Assembly (NCBI GenBank): GCA_025929745.1
Contig: JAICPQ010000126.1
Span: forward strand, 1-7,921
Reading direction: 5' to 3'
Origin: Burkholderiales bacterium
Lineage (GTDB): Bacteria; Pseudomonadota; Gammaproteobacteria; Burkholderiales; SG8-39
DNA length: 7,921 bases
A model generated the notes under the pieces. That model was given only the letters and a program-made list of their open reading frames with translations. It ran no database searches and was not told where the DNA came from. Within the stretch, counting starts at the first letter, position 1; the number at the start of each line of letters is the position of its first letter. Made by a program: the position numbers and the translations under genes. This document shows, one piece after another, positions 1 to 4,883 of the stretch.

Positions 1-964
1 CGCCCCAGCTGTAGGAGGCAAGCCCCTGCTGCACGATCGCGCGGTGCAGCCGCCCGGCGGGCACGTCGCCGAGCACGTTCGCGAGCACGTCCAGCGCCGG
101 AAAATCCGGATGGCTGCCCGCCGGTAACCGGTATAGCGCCGAGACGATCTGCGTATCGCCGACGCGCTCCAGGCGTACGCGCCGCTCTCCGTCCTGCGTC
201 GGCTCGTCGGTATAGAAAACCGGCAGCACGCGCGCCGGCCGCGGGATCGCTGCGAAGTGCTTCTGCGTGAGCGCAACCGCGCGCGCCTCGTCGAAGCGTC
301 CGGCGACGATCAGCACGGCGTTATCGGGCTGGTACCACGTGCGGTAGAAGGCTTGCAGCCGGTCGATCGGCACTTTCTCGATGTCGGCGCGCTGGCCGAT
401 GATCGGATTGCCGTAGTTGTGCCAGGGAAAGGCGAGCTGCTGCATGCGCTGGAAGAGCACGCCGCCCGGGTTGTTCTCGCCCATCTCGAATTCGTTGCGC
501 ACTACGGTCATCTCGCTGTCGAGATCCTCCTTGGACACGAACGAATTCACCATGCGATCGGCTTCCATCGCGATGGCCCATTCGAGGTTGTCGTCGGTAG
601 CGGCAAGGGTTTCGAAGTAGTTCGTGCGGTCGTTGGACGTGGTGCCATTCCAGCGCCCGCCCCGGCGAGTGAATTCTTCCTTCAGATTCGGGTGGCGCTT
701 GGAGCCCTTGAAGAGCAGGTGCTCCAGAAGATGCGCCATGCCTTTCTCGCCGTAACCCTCGTGCCGCGAACCGACGAGGTAAACGATGTGCACGGTGACC
801 GTGTCGGCGCCCGGATCGGGCAGCGTGAGCAGCTTCAAGCCGTTCGATAGCTGCCACTCGGTGATTCCCTCGACGCTGTGGGTCTTCTTCGGCGCTTCGG
901 CGGCGAGCGCCGCGGTCGCGAGAAAAAGGAAGAGAAGAAAGAAGAAGCGGTTTATTTGAGCCAT
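1..964 (-). CDS. M16 family zinc peptidase, secreted, 3' end beyond window
   Basis: Probable periplasmic zinc metallopeptidase of the M16 (insulinase/pitrilysin) family. The visible 321 residues begin with a signal peptide: Phe/Leu-rich core at residues 7-20, likely cleavage near Ala22. The inverted zinc motif HxxEH follows (His78, Glu81, His82). The third zinc ligand is most likely Glu158 in the segment VVRNEFE, 76 residues after His82, which is the spacing known for active M16 enzymes. The downstream segment with WHNYGNPIIG and the FYRTWYQPDNA motif is also typical of the family. The zinc ligands are intact, so this should be the catalytic member; many proteobacteria encode an active and an inactive M16B copy side by side, and the partner could lie just left of the window. 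The ATG is chosen because it gives the signal peptide. It overlaps azlD by 13 bases, suggesting coupled translation at the end of the five-gene block. The C-terminal part is not visible, so total length is unknown. Confidence 0.93.
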   Translation of the reverse strand, partial: MAQINRFFFLLFLFLATAALAAEAPKKTHSVEGITEWQLSNGLKLLTLPDPGADTVTVHIVYLVGSRHEGYGEKGMAHLLEHLLFKGSKRHPNLKEEFTRRGGRWNGTTSNDRTNYFETLAATDDNLEWAIAMEADRMVNSFVSKEDLDSEMTVVRNEFEMGENNPGGVLFQRMQQLAFPWHNYGNPIIGQRADIEKVPIDRLQAFYRTWYQPDNAVLIVAGRFDEARAVALTQKHFAAIPRPARVLPVFYTDEPTQDGERRVRLERVGDTQIVSALYRLPAGSHPDFPALDVLANVLGDVPAGRLHRAIVQQGLASYSWG

Positions 965-1239
965 GCGAAGAAGTGCAATGCGGCCAGGCCGGCGAGGATC
1001 GTAGCGAACGTCATGCGCCAGCGCCATGCCACTGCGATTGCGACAACGCCCGCTGGCAATTGTTCATTCTTCACGAGCACTTCCGGCGCCCAGATCGCTG
1101 TGAGAACCGCCGCCGGCACGTAGCGCAGCGCTCGGCGGAAAAGCGCGGGCAGCTCGATGCCCGGCGGCAGCACGAGGAACGCGGCGCGCAGCGCGAAGGT
1201 GACGAGCGCCATGCCGATGAGCGTGAGCCAGAGCGTCAT
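952..1239 (-). CDS. azlD: AzlD family branched-chain amino acid exporter small subunit
   Basis: A 95-residue, very hydrophobic protein with three to four membrane segments (about residues 3-22, 37-53, 62-76 and 78-93). Size, the early LRAAFLVLP segment and position directly after azlC fit the AzlD family. AzlD-type proteins (YgaH in E. coli) pair with AzlC (YgaZ) to form an inner-membrane exporter for branched-chain amino acids such as valine. Its ATG shares four bases (ATGA) with the azlC stop codon, the classic layout for translational coupling of two subunits needed in equal amounts. Its 3' end overlaps the M16 peptidase start by 13 bases. Substrate specificity cannot be read from the sequence. 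Confidence 0.9.
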   Translation of the reverse strand: MTLWLTLIGMALVTFALRAAFLVLPPGIELPALFRRALRYVPAAVLTAIWAPEVLVKNEQLPAGVVAIAVAWRWRMTFATILAGLAALHFFAWLK

Positions 1240-1910
1240 TTGCGCTTGGCGAAGACAAGGCCGGCGGCGATTCCGGTCGCGGCCGCGAGAATGATGTTGA
1301 GTCGCAACGGCACGTCCTGGAAAGCGACTACCGCCACGGCCGCGGCGAGTGCCGCGATCACGGTGGCGCGGTCGCGCAAGAAGGGGATCGAAAGCGCAAT
1401 GAAAGCGAGCGGTGCCGCGAACTCGAGTCGCCAGGCGGGGGGGACACCGGCGCCGATCAGGATTCCGGCGAGCACCGCGCCCTGCCAGACGGCCCAGACC
1501 AGAAGCCCGGCGCCGAGGAAGTATTCGAACTTGCCGGGATCCTGCGGATGCTCGGCGAAGCGGTTAAGCACCAGCGCGTAGACATTGTCGGCGGTGAGAT
1601 AGGCGACGGTGAGGCGCTGCGTGAGCGGCGCGTGCGCGAAGTAGGTGCGCAGCGACGCGCTGTACATCATGAAGCGCAGGTTGATCACGAGCGTGGTAAG
1701 GACGACAAGCACGATGGGCGTGTTGGAGGTGAGGAGCTGCGCCGAGGCGACCATCGAGGCGCCGGCAAAGACCACGATCGACATGAGCATCGCGACGAGC
1801 GGCGGAATGCCGCTCGCCACCATGGCGACCCCGGTGATGATGCCGAAGGGAATCACGGCGAGCAGCACGGGCAGCGTCGCCCGCGCCCCGGCGGTGAAGT
1901 TACGTTTTAC
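1236..1910 (-). CDS. azlC: AzlC family branched-chain amino acid exporter large subunit, start codon non-canonical
   Basis: Large subunit of an AzlCD exporter, about 224 residues, close to the usual 230-240. Family features visible in order are an N-terminal FTAGARATLPVLLAVIPFGI segment, the VFAGAS..SAQLL helix, the TTLVINLRFMMYSASL segment and several further membrane helices. The start is unusual. The frame has no ATG, GTG, TTG or CTG between a far-upstream ATG at 2078 and a point inside the first conserved helix. The best-placed codon is GTA at 1910-1908, seven bases after an AGGAG ribosome-binding site (1922-1918). It would give a product beginning (M)KRNF, just before the conserved domain. 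An ATC at 1916-1914 is an alternative but lies only one base from AGGAG. The gene overlaps the upstream Cys-repeat gene by about 11 bases and azlD by 4. The family call is secure; the exact start is not. Confidence 0.88.
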   Translation of the reverse strand, partial: VKRNFTAGARATLPVLLAVIPFGIITGVAMVASGIPPLVAMLMSIVVFAGASMVASAQLLTSNTPIVLVVLTTLVINLRFMMYSASLRTYFAHAPLTQRLTVAYLTADNVYALVLNRFAEHPQDPGKFEYFLGAGLLVWAVWQGAVLAGILIGAGVPPAWRLEFAAPLAFIALSIPFLRDRATVIAALAAAVAVVAFQDVPLRLNIILAAATGIAAGLVFAKRK

Positions 1911-2352
1911 CTCGATGCTCCTGGAGACAGGCGCGCAGCTCGTCGCCCTGCTTGTCCTTGCAGGCTGCGCGCGCCTTCTCGCGCTCTTGCGCCGCCTTCT
2001 TGATCTGCGCCTCGCACTTTGCCGGGTCCGTGGTCTGTGCGCACAGCTCGCGGCGCATGCACGCGCGATACTCGGCATCCTTGCCCTTCACTGCCTCGCA
2101 CGCGCTCGCGGCCTTGCCGTAGGCTGCTTTACCTTTGGCGAACCGCGCTTCGCACGCCTTCGGGTCCTTCGTTTGCGCGCACAGCTCGCGCTGGACGCAC
2201 GAGCGCCGCTCCTCGGCCGCCTTGCCCTCGCATGCCTTCACTGCCTTTTCGTGCGCGTCCTTCAGCGCCTGGCGGCGCGCGGCCTTGTCGTCGGTCTGCG
2301 CGTGCAGCGCGCCGCTCGCCGCCAGCATGACGATCACGATGGAAGATTTCAA
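1900..2352 (-). CDS. Secreted cysteine-rich repeat protein, function unknown
   Basis: A 150-residue protein I cannot assign to a named family. It starts with a signal peptide (MKSSIVIVMLAASGALHA, cleavage near residue 18), so the mature chain should be periplasmic or secreted. The mature part is Lys/Ala/Glu-rich, probably helical, and holds ten cysteines at 41, 52, 58, 67, 85, 98, 104, 113, 131 and 142. These form a repeat of about 46 residues: C-x10/12-C-x5-C-x8-C occurs twice, with near-identical cores RELCAQTKDPKACEA and RELCAQTTDPAKCEA, and a third half-copy closes the protein. The even number and regular spacing suggest disulfide-linked helical hairpins, although metal binding is possible. 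The start is TTG at 2352, which shares TTGA with the peroxiredoxin stop codon. An internal ATG (residue 9) would destroy the signal peptide. Coupling to a peroxiredoxin gene hints at a redox or copper/stress setting, but that is inference. Confidence 0.82.
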   Translation of the reverse strand: MKSSIVIVMLAASGALHAQTDDKAARRQALKDAHEKAVKACEGKAAEERRSCVQRELCAQTKDPKACEARFAKGKAAYGKAASACEAVKGKDAEYRACMRRELCAQTTDPAKCEAQIKKAAQEREKARAACKDKQGDELRACLQEHRGKT

Positions 2353-2855
2353 AGCTGCTTGAGCATCGTCGCGGCGTCGGAGACCTCGAACTTGCCCGGC
2401 TGCTCGACGTTCAGCTGTTTCACCACGCCGTTGTCGACGAGCATGGAGAAGCGCTGCATGCGCGTGCCCATGCCGCGCGGGTTAAGGTCGAGCTCGAGGC
2501 CGAGCGCCTTCGTCCACTGCGCGCTGCCGTCGCCGAGGAAGCGGATCTTGCCGAGCGCCTTCTGATCACGGCCCCAGTGCGCCATGACGAACGCGTCGTT
2601 GGTCGCGACGCACCAGATTTCGTTCACGCCCTTCTTCATCAGCTGGTCCATGTTTTGCACGTAGCTCGGCACGTGCTTCGCCGAGCAGGTGGGCGTGTAC
2701 GCGCCGGGCAGGCCGAAGATCGCGATCTTCTTTCCCTTGGCCGCCTCGGCTACGTTCACTTCCTTCGGCGCCATCGCGCACTGCGTCGCCGAGTCGAATT
2801 CGGTGGATTCCATCAGTTTTCCGTCGGGCAACCGGTCGCCGACTTTGATCGCCAT
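2349..2855 (-). CDS. Type-II/Prx5-like atypical 2-Cys peroxiredoxin
   Basis: A 168-residue cytosolic thiol peroxidase that should reduce hydrogen peroxide or alkyl hydroperoxides. The active-site motif PGAYTPTC gives the peroxidatic Cys57, with Thr54 two residues before Pro55-Thr56-Cys57. The conserved active-site Arg is most likely Arg135 in MQRFSM. A second cysteine, Cys82 in EIWCVATND, lies 25 residues after Cys57. That is the spacing of the resolving cysteine in plant type-II peroxiredoxins, so an intramolecular disulfide recycled by glutaredoxin or thioredoxin is likely. There is no signal peptide. The ATG at 2855 is chosen over upstream in-frame ATGs because AGGAGA (2869-2864) lies 8 bases before it and family members start here with a similar MAIKVGDRLP. 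It is the first gene of the minus-strand block and shares TTGA with the next gene. Confidence 0.95.
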   Translation of the reverse strand: MAIKVGDRLPDGKLMESTEFDSATQCAMAPKEVNVAEAAKGKKIAIFGLPGAYTPTCSAKHVPSYVQNMDQLMKKGVNEIWCVATNDAFVMAHWGRDQKALGKIRFLGDGSAQWTKALGLELDLNPRGMGTRMQRFSMLVDNGVVKQLNVEQPGKFEVSDAATMLKQL

Positions 2856-2894
2856 GGCGCTTGTCTCCTGTGGGTCGTCTTTTGGGGAGGCGAA

Positions 2895-2900
2895 ATGATA
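2895..2900 (-). promoter_or_regulatory. Candidate -10 box for the peroxiredoxin operon
   Basis: Read on the minus strand, TATCAT matches the sigma-70 -10 consensus at five of six bases and lies about 40 bases before the peroxiredoxin ATG, inside the 61-base divergent gap. The hexamer 17 bases further upstream (GTCGCA) matches the -35 consensus poorly, so this promoter would be weak or activator-dependent. No clear OxyR or other operator palindrome is visible. Confidence 0.3.
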
Positions 2901-2916
2901 CCTTCTGCCCGCAGCC

Positions 2917-3120
2917 ATGCGACATCTCGCCACCACGCTCGTCGTCATCGCCGCAGTCATCGGCGGGGCGGGGATTTTCGTTTTCATCACCGAGCGCGGC
3001 GTGGCGAACGAGATCAAGGGGTTCGTGCTGCTCCTGATCGCCGCGGTGTTGTTGATCGGCGGCTGCGTGCTGCGCGAGCTTTCCGCGATTCGCCGCGCCC
3101 TGGAGCGGAAAAGCTCCTGA
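2917..3120 (+). CDS. Small two-helix membrane protein, unknown function
   Basis: A 67-residue protein with two hydrophobic helices, about residues 5-25 and 35-53. A short loop (TERGVANEIKG) joins them, and a basic tail (RELSAIRRALERKSS) follows. By the positive-inside rule the tail should be cytoplasmic, giving a hairpin in the inner membrane with both ends inside. Cys50 lies near the end of helix 2. I do not recognise a family. It is divergent from the peroxiredoxin, with a 61-base shared upstream region, and is followed 46 bases later by the PRC-barrel gene. The ATG has no strong Shine-Dalgarno sequence, but the hydrophobicity pattern and the fit into the gap make it a real gene. Confidence 0.7.
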   Translation: MRHLATTLVVIAAVIGGAGIFVFITERGVANEIKGFVLLLIAAVLLIGGCVLRELSAIRRALERKSS

Positions 3121-3150
3121 TCGTGGACATCGCTACGCGGGCGCAGCGCT

Positions 3151-3159
3151 TGCTCTAAT
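3151..3159 (+). promoter_or_regulatory. Candidate extended -10 promoter giving a leaderless mRNA
   Basis: TGCTCTAAT reads as an extended -10 element (TG, one base, then TCTAAT, five of six matches to TATAAT). Initiation about seven bases downstream would fall at or next to the A of the PRC-barrel ATG at 3167. The gene also lacks a recognisable ribosome-binding site, which fits a leaderless transcript. There is no good -35 hexamer. This is inference from a short motif. Confidence 0.3.
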
Positions 3160-3166
3160 TCTTGCG

Positions 3167-3688
3167 ATGCTGCACAAGGTCAGGGACTTGCACGGAGATG
3201 CGATCCATGCCGAGGACGGCGAGGTGGGCTCGGTCGACGACGTCTACTTTGACGGCGACGCGTGGGACGTGCGTTACCTGCTGGTGAACGCGCGGCGGTG
3301 GATTCCCGGCCGCAAGTACCTGGTTTCGCCGATCGCGATCGACCGGGAGCGTTCGGTCGCGCCCGGCGACATTCGCGTCGAGCTCACGCGCGAGCAGATC
3401 AGCCGCTGCCCCACACCGCCCGAAGCCGCGAACCTCTGCTCGAGCGCAGCGGTGATCGGCTGCGACATCGAGGCGACCGACGGCGGCGTCGGCAGTGTCG
3501 CGGATCTCGTGATCGACGACGAAACCTGGGAGATCACCGATGTGCTCGTCGATTCGCGCACCTGGCTTCCGGGCAAGCTGTTGCTCATTTCGCCCCAAGT
3601 CATCGAACGGATCGACTGGCCTGAGAAGAAGGTCCACCTACGCCTCGCACGCGAGGACATCCTGCAGGCGCCCGAGGTTCAGCTCTAG
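3167..3688 (+). CDS. Protein with two PRC-barrel domains
   Basis: A 173-residue soluble protein made of two PRC-barrel domains. The first covers about residues 5-76, with the diagnostic pattern DGEVGSVDDVYFD, then W(D)VRYLLVNARRWIPGRKYLVSP. The second covers about residues 92-168 and repeats it: DGGVGSVADLVIDD, then WEITDVLVDSRTWLPGKLLLISP. The PRC barrel is a small beta fold known from photosynthetic reaction-centre subunit H and from the RNA-processing factor RimM. Stand-alone double copies are common in proteobacteria but their role is mostly unknown. There is no signal peptide or membrane segment, so the protein is cytoplasmic. Cysteines at 81, 91 and 100 lie in and near the linker. The start matches the beginning of the first domain. 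It follows the two-helix membrane protein gene by 46 bases and may be co-transcribed with it or have its own promoter. Confidence 0.9.
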   Translation: MLHKVRDLHGDAIHAEDGEVGSVDDVYFDGDAWDVRYLLVNARRWIPGRKYLVSPIAIDRERSVAPGDIRVELTREQISRCPTPPEAANLCSSAAVIGCDIEATDGGVGSVADLVIDDETWEITDVLVDSRTWLPGKLLLISPQVIERIDWPEKKVHLRLAREDILQAPEVQL

Positions 3689-3717
3689 GCAGGGCGCGCG
3701 CGCCGAATCCGCAGCCG

Positions 3718-3737
3718 GACTTTTCTGTGACTTTTCT
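3718..3737 (+). repeat. Two 9-base direct repeats at 11-base spacing
   Basis: GACTTTTCT occurs at 3718-3726 and again exactly at 3729-3737, a period of 11 bases or about one helical turn. The pair is flanked by the inverted arms CCGGA (3715-3719) and TCCGG (3737-3741). It lies 69 bases before the small secreted protein gene at 3806, a position compatible with a binding site for a dimeric activator or response regulator. No family of regulator is recognised. Confidence 0.4.
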
Positions 3738-3749
3738 CCGGCCGAGCGA

Positions 3750-3765
3750 CGCTTTTGAAAAAGCG
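3750..3765. other. Perfect stem-loop between PRC-barrel gene and small secreted protein gene
   Basis: CGCTTTT-GA-AAAAGCG is a perfect palindrome; as RNA it would form a stem of six pairs with a TGAA loop. It lies 62 bases after the PRC-barrel stop and 40 bases before the next ATG. No run of T follows on either strand, so it is not a textbook intrinsic terminator. It could be a weak terminator, an operator, or a leader hairpin of the following gene. Confidence 0.4.
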
Positions 3766-3805
3766 GTATTCTTCAGACATCGTTTCATGAATAGAAAGTA
3801 GCGCC

Positions 3806-4054
3806 ATGAAACACATCGCATTTTTAGTGATCGCGTTCTTCGTGGCCGCGGTTGTGGCTCAGGACAAGCCGCCCGTCAAGGAAGCGGTGAAGCCGGAAGC
3901 GACGAAGGAAGCCGCAAAGCCGGCGGCAGAGACAAAAAAGCAGGCGGCCGCCGGTCCGCGCCGCGCCGGCAGGCGTTGGACCGAGGACGCGCGGCACTGC
4001 CTCGAGCGTCCCACCAACACCGAGATCATCAAGTGCGCAGAAGAGTATCTTTAG
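3806..4054 (+). CDS. Small secreted Lys/Ala/Pro-rich protein, unknown function
   Basis: An 82-residue protein with a clear signal peptide (hydrophobic residues 4-18, cleavage after AVVA, Gln19 at the mature end). The mature part has a low-complexity, basic and probably unstructured stretch at residues 20-57, rich in KP, EA and KE. A short conserved-looking C-terminal segment follows with two cysteines (Cys65 and Cys77, in RHCLERPTN and IIKCAEEYL), which could form one disulfide in the periplasm. I do not recognise a named family. A single promoter-like region, direct repeats and a stem-loop lie upstream, which suggests it is transcribed alone. Its last 26 bases overlap the end of the convergent PDZ lipoprotein gene, leaving no room for a separate terminator. 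Confidence 0.75.
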   Translation: MKHIAFLVIAFFVAAVVAQDKPPVKEAVKPEATKEAAKPAAETKKQAAAGPRRAGRRWTEDARHCLERPTNTEIIKCAEEYL

Positions 4055-4445
4055 AGGGCGGCCGCGGCGCGGCGTTGGGCGGGCCGCTGGCGAAGTCCAG
4101 AGCCACGTAGAAGTCGCTGCGGCCGCGACGCACGAGAAGTCCCAGCGTACCGTTCGCCTGCTGCGCGAGCAGCCGGTTGAATTCCTCCAGGTTCTTCACC
4201 TTCGTCTGGTTCACCCCGTAGACGACGTCGCCGATGCGCAATCCGGCGCGCTCGGCGAGTGACCCGGCTTTTACGATCGCAAGACCGAAGGGTAGTCCCA
4301 CCGAACGCAAAGCCTGCGGCGGCAGCTCGCGCAGGCTCAAGCCCGTGTCCGGACTGTCGATGGTCACCAAACGCAGGCCCGTCGTCTCCGGAGCAGGGGT
4401 GCACGAGGAGAGGCAAACCAGCACCAAGAGCCAAAAGTAACGCAT
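4029..4445 (-). CDS. Stand-alone PDZ-domain lipoprotein, related to HtrA PDZ2
   Basis: A 138-residue lipoprotein. The signal sequence MRYFWLLVLVCLSSC ends in the lipobox LSSC, with Cys15 as the lipidation site. Thr follows Cys, so the outer membrane is the likely destination. Residues 35-118 form one PDZ domain, with GLPFGLAIV as the probable peptide-binding loop and AERAGLRIGDVVYGVN as the classic PDZ core. The C-terminal half (NLEEFNRLLAQQ, then LLVRRG) closely matches the last PDZ domain of the HtrA protease at 5791-7191. There is no protease domain. It may bind misfolded C-termini or tune HtrA at the envelope, but this is inference. The ATG at 4445 is preferred over a TTG at 4475 because it starts the lipoprotein signal directly; its ribosome-binding site is weak. 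The tail (from about residue 119, GPPNAAPRPPS) is probably disordered and overlaps the convergent gene. Confidence 0.85.
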   Translation of the reverse strand: MRYFWLLVLVCLSSCTPAPETTGLRLVTIDSPDTGLSLRELPPQALRSVGLPFGLAIVKAGSLAERAGLRIGDVVYGVNQTKVKNLEEFNRLLAQQANGTLGLLVRRGRSDFYVALDFASGPPNAAPRPPSKDTLLRT

Positions 4446-4523
4446 TTGTAGTCCGCGCCAAGTCCCTGCAATCAAGAGGCCCGGGGACGGAGCGGCGCTT
4501 GCTCCTCACGGCTCAGTCGGAAG

Positions 4524-4559
4524 CCTGTAACCGCTTCCGCGTCGTATAAGTTCTACAGG
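4524..4559 (+). promoter_or_regulatory. Candidate promoter for the DUF4398/OmpA lipoprotein pair, inside an inverted repeat
   Basis: TATAAG at 4545-4550 matches the -10 consensus at five of six bases and lies 24 bases before the ATG at 4575. A good -35 hexamer is not present. The -10 box sits between perfect inverted arms CCTGTA (4524-4529) and TACAGG (4554-4559), which could be a repressor or activator site. This is the only notable content of the 129-base divergent gap at 4446-4574, apart from a short GGAGC/GCTCC hairpin near 4490. Confidence 0.35.
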
Positions 4560-4574
4560 AAAGGATGGAGAAAC

Positions 4575-4883
4575 ATGAAGCGATTGGCGCTCTTCTTCCT
4601 GCCGCTCGCCGCGTGCGCCATGACGGAACCGCCTGTGTCCGAGATGGCCGCCGCGCGTGAGATGGTCGCGCAGGCGCGCGCGATTGCGGCGCAGGATGCT
4701 CCGCAGGATCTGGCCACGGCGCAGAGCAAGCTGGCGCACGCCGAAGCCGCGATGCAGCGCGAGCACTACGAGCATGCACGGCTTCTCGCCCAGCAGGCCG
4801 AAGCCGACGCCAAGCTTGCCTGGACCAACGCCGAGAAACTGCAGGCGCAGCGCGCGCTGCGCGAAGAGAGGAGCGGGCGATGA
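4575..4883 (+). CDS. Small DUF4398-like lipoprotein
   Basis: A 102-residue lipoprotein. The signal sequence MKRLALFFLPLAAC ends with the lipobox LAAC (Cys14); Ala follows, so outer-membrane sorting is expected. The rest is one long amphipathic helix pair rich in Ala, Gln, Glu and Lys. Its MAAAREMVAQARAIAAQDAPQDLATAQ-type start, followed by a KLAHAEAAMQ..HYEHARLLAQQAEADAKLA pattern, resembles DUF4398. Proteins of this type usually precede an OmpA-domain protein, as here. GGAG lies six bases before the ATG. The stop codon shares ATGA with the next gene, so the two are coupled and their products probably work together at the outer membrane or peptidoglycan. The exact role is unknown. Confidence 0.85.
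   Translation: MKRLALFFLPLAACAMTEPPVSEMAAAREMVAQARAIAAQDAPQDLATAQSKLAHAEAAMQREHYEHARLLAQQAEADAKLAWTNAEKLQAQRALREERSGR

Noticed and set aside
257..850. Plus-strand 197-residue open frame and an overlapping minus-strand 178-residue frame
   Set aside because: Both lie over the M16 peptidase, whose HxxEH motif and third zinc ligand are read in a different minus-strand frame that is open to the window edge.
1911..2078. N-terminal extension of azlC to an ATG at 2078
   Set aside because: The extra 56 residues are almost all Arg, Ser and Ala, overlap the conserved Cys repeats of the upstream gene and have no counterpart in AzlC proteins.
1645..2565. Plus-strand 306-residue open frame across azlC, the Cys-repeat gene and the peroxiredoxin
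   Set aside because: It crosses three minus-strand genes with clear family or signal-peptide evidence, and its Arg/Leu/Ala composition looks like a shadow of them.
2856..3017. Upstream in-frame starts for the peroxiredoxin
   Set aside because: The extension would overlap the divergent membrane protein gene and has no peroxiredoxin features; the start at 2855 has AGGAGA at a good distance.
3693..3704. GGCGCGCGCGCC, a 12-base perfect palindrome after the PRC-barrel gene
   Set aside because: A simple GC alternation of this length is expected by chance in DNA of this composition and nothing around it suggests a terminator.
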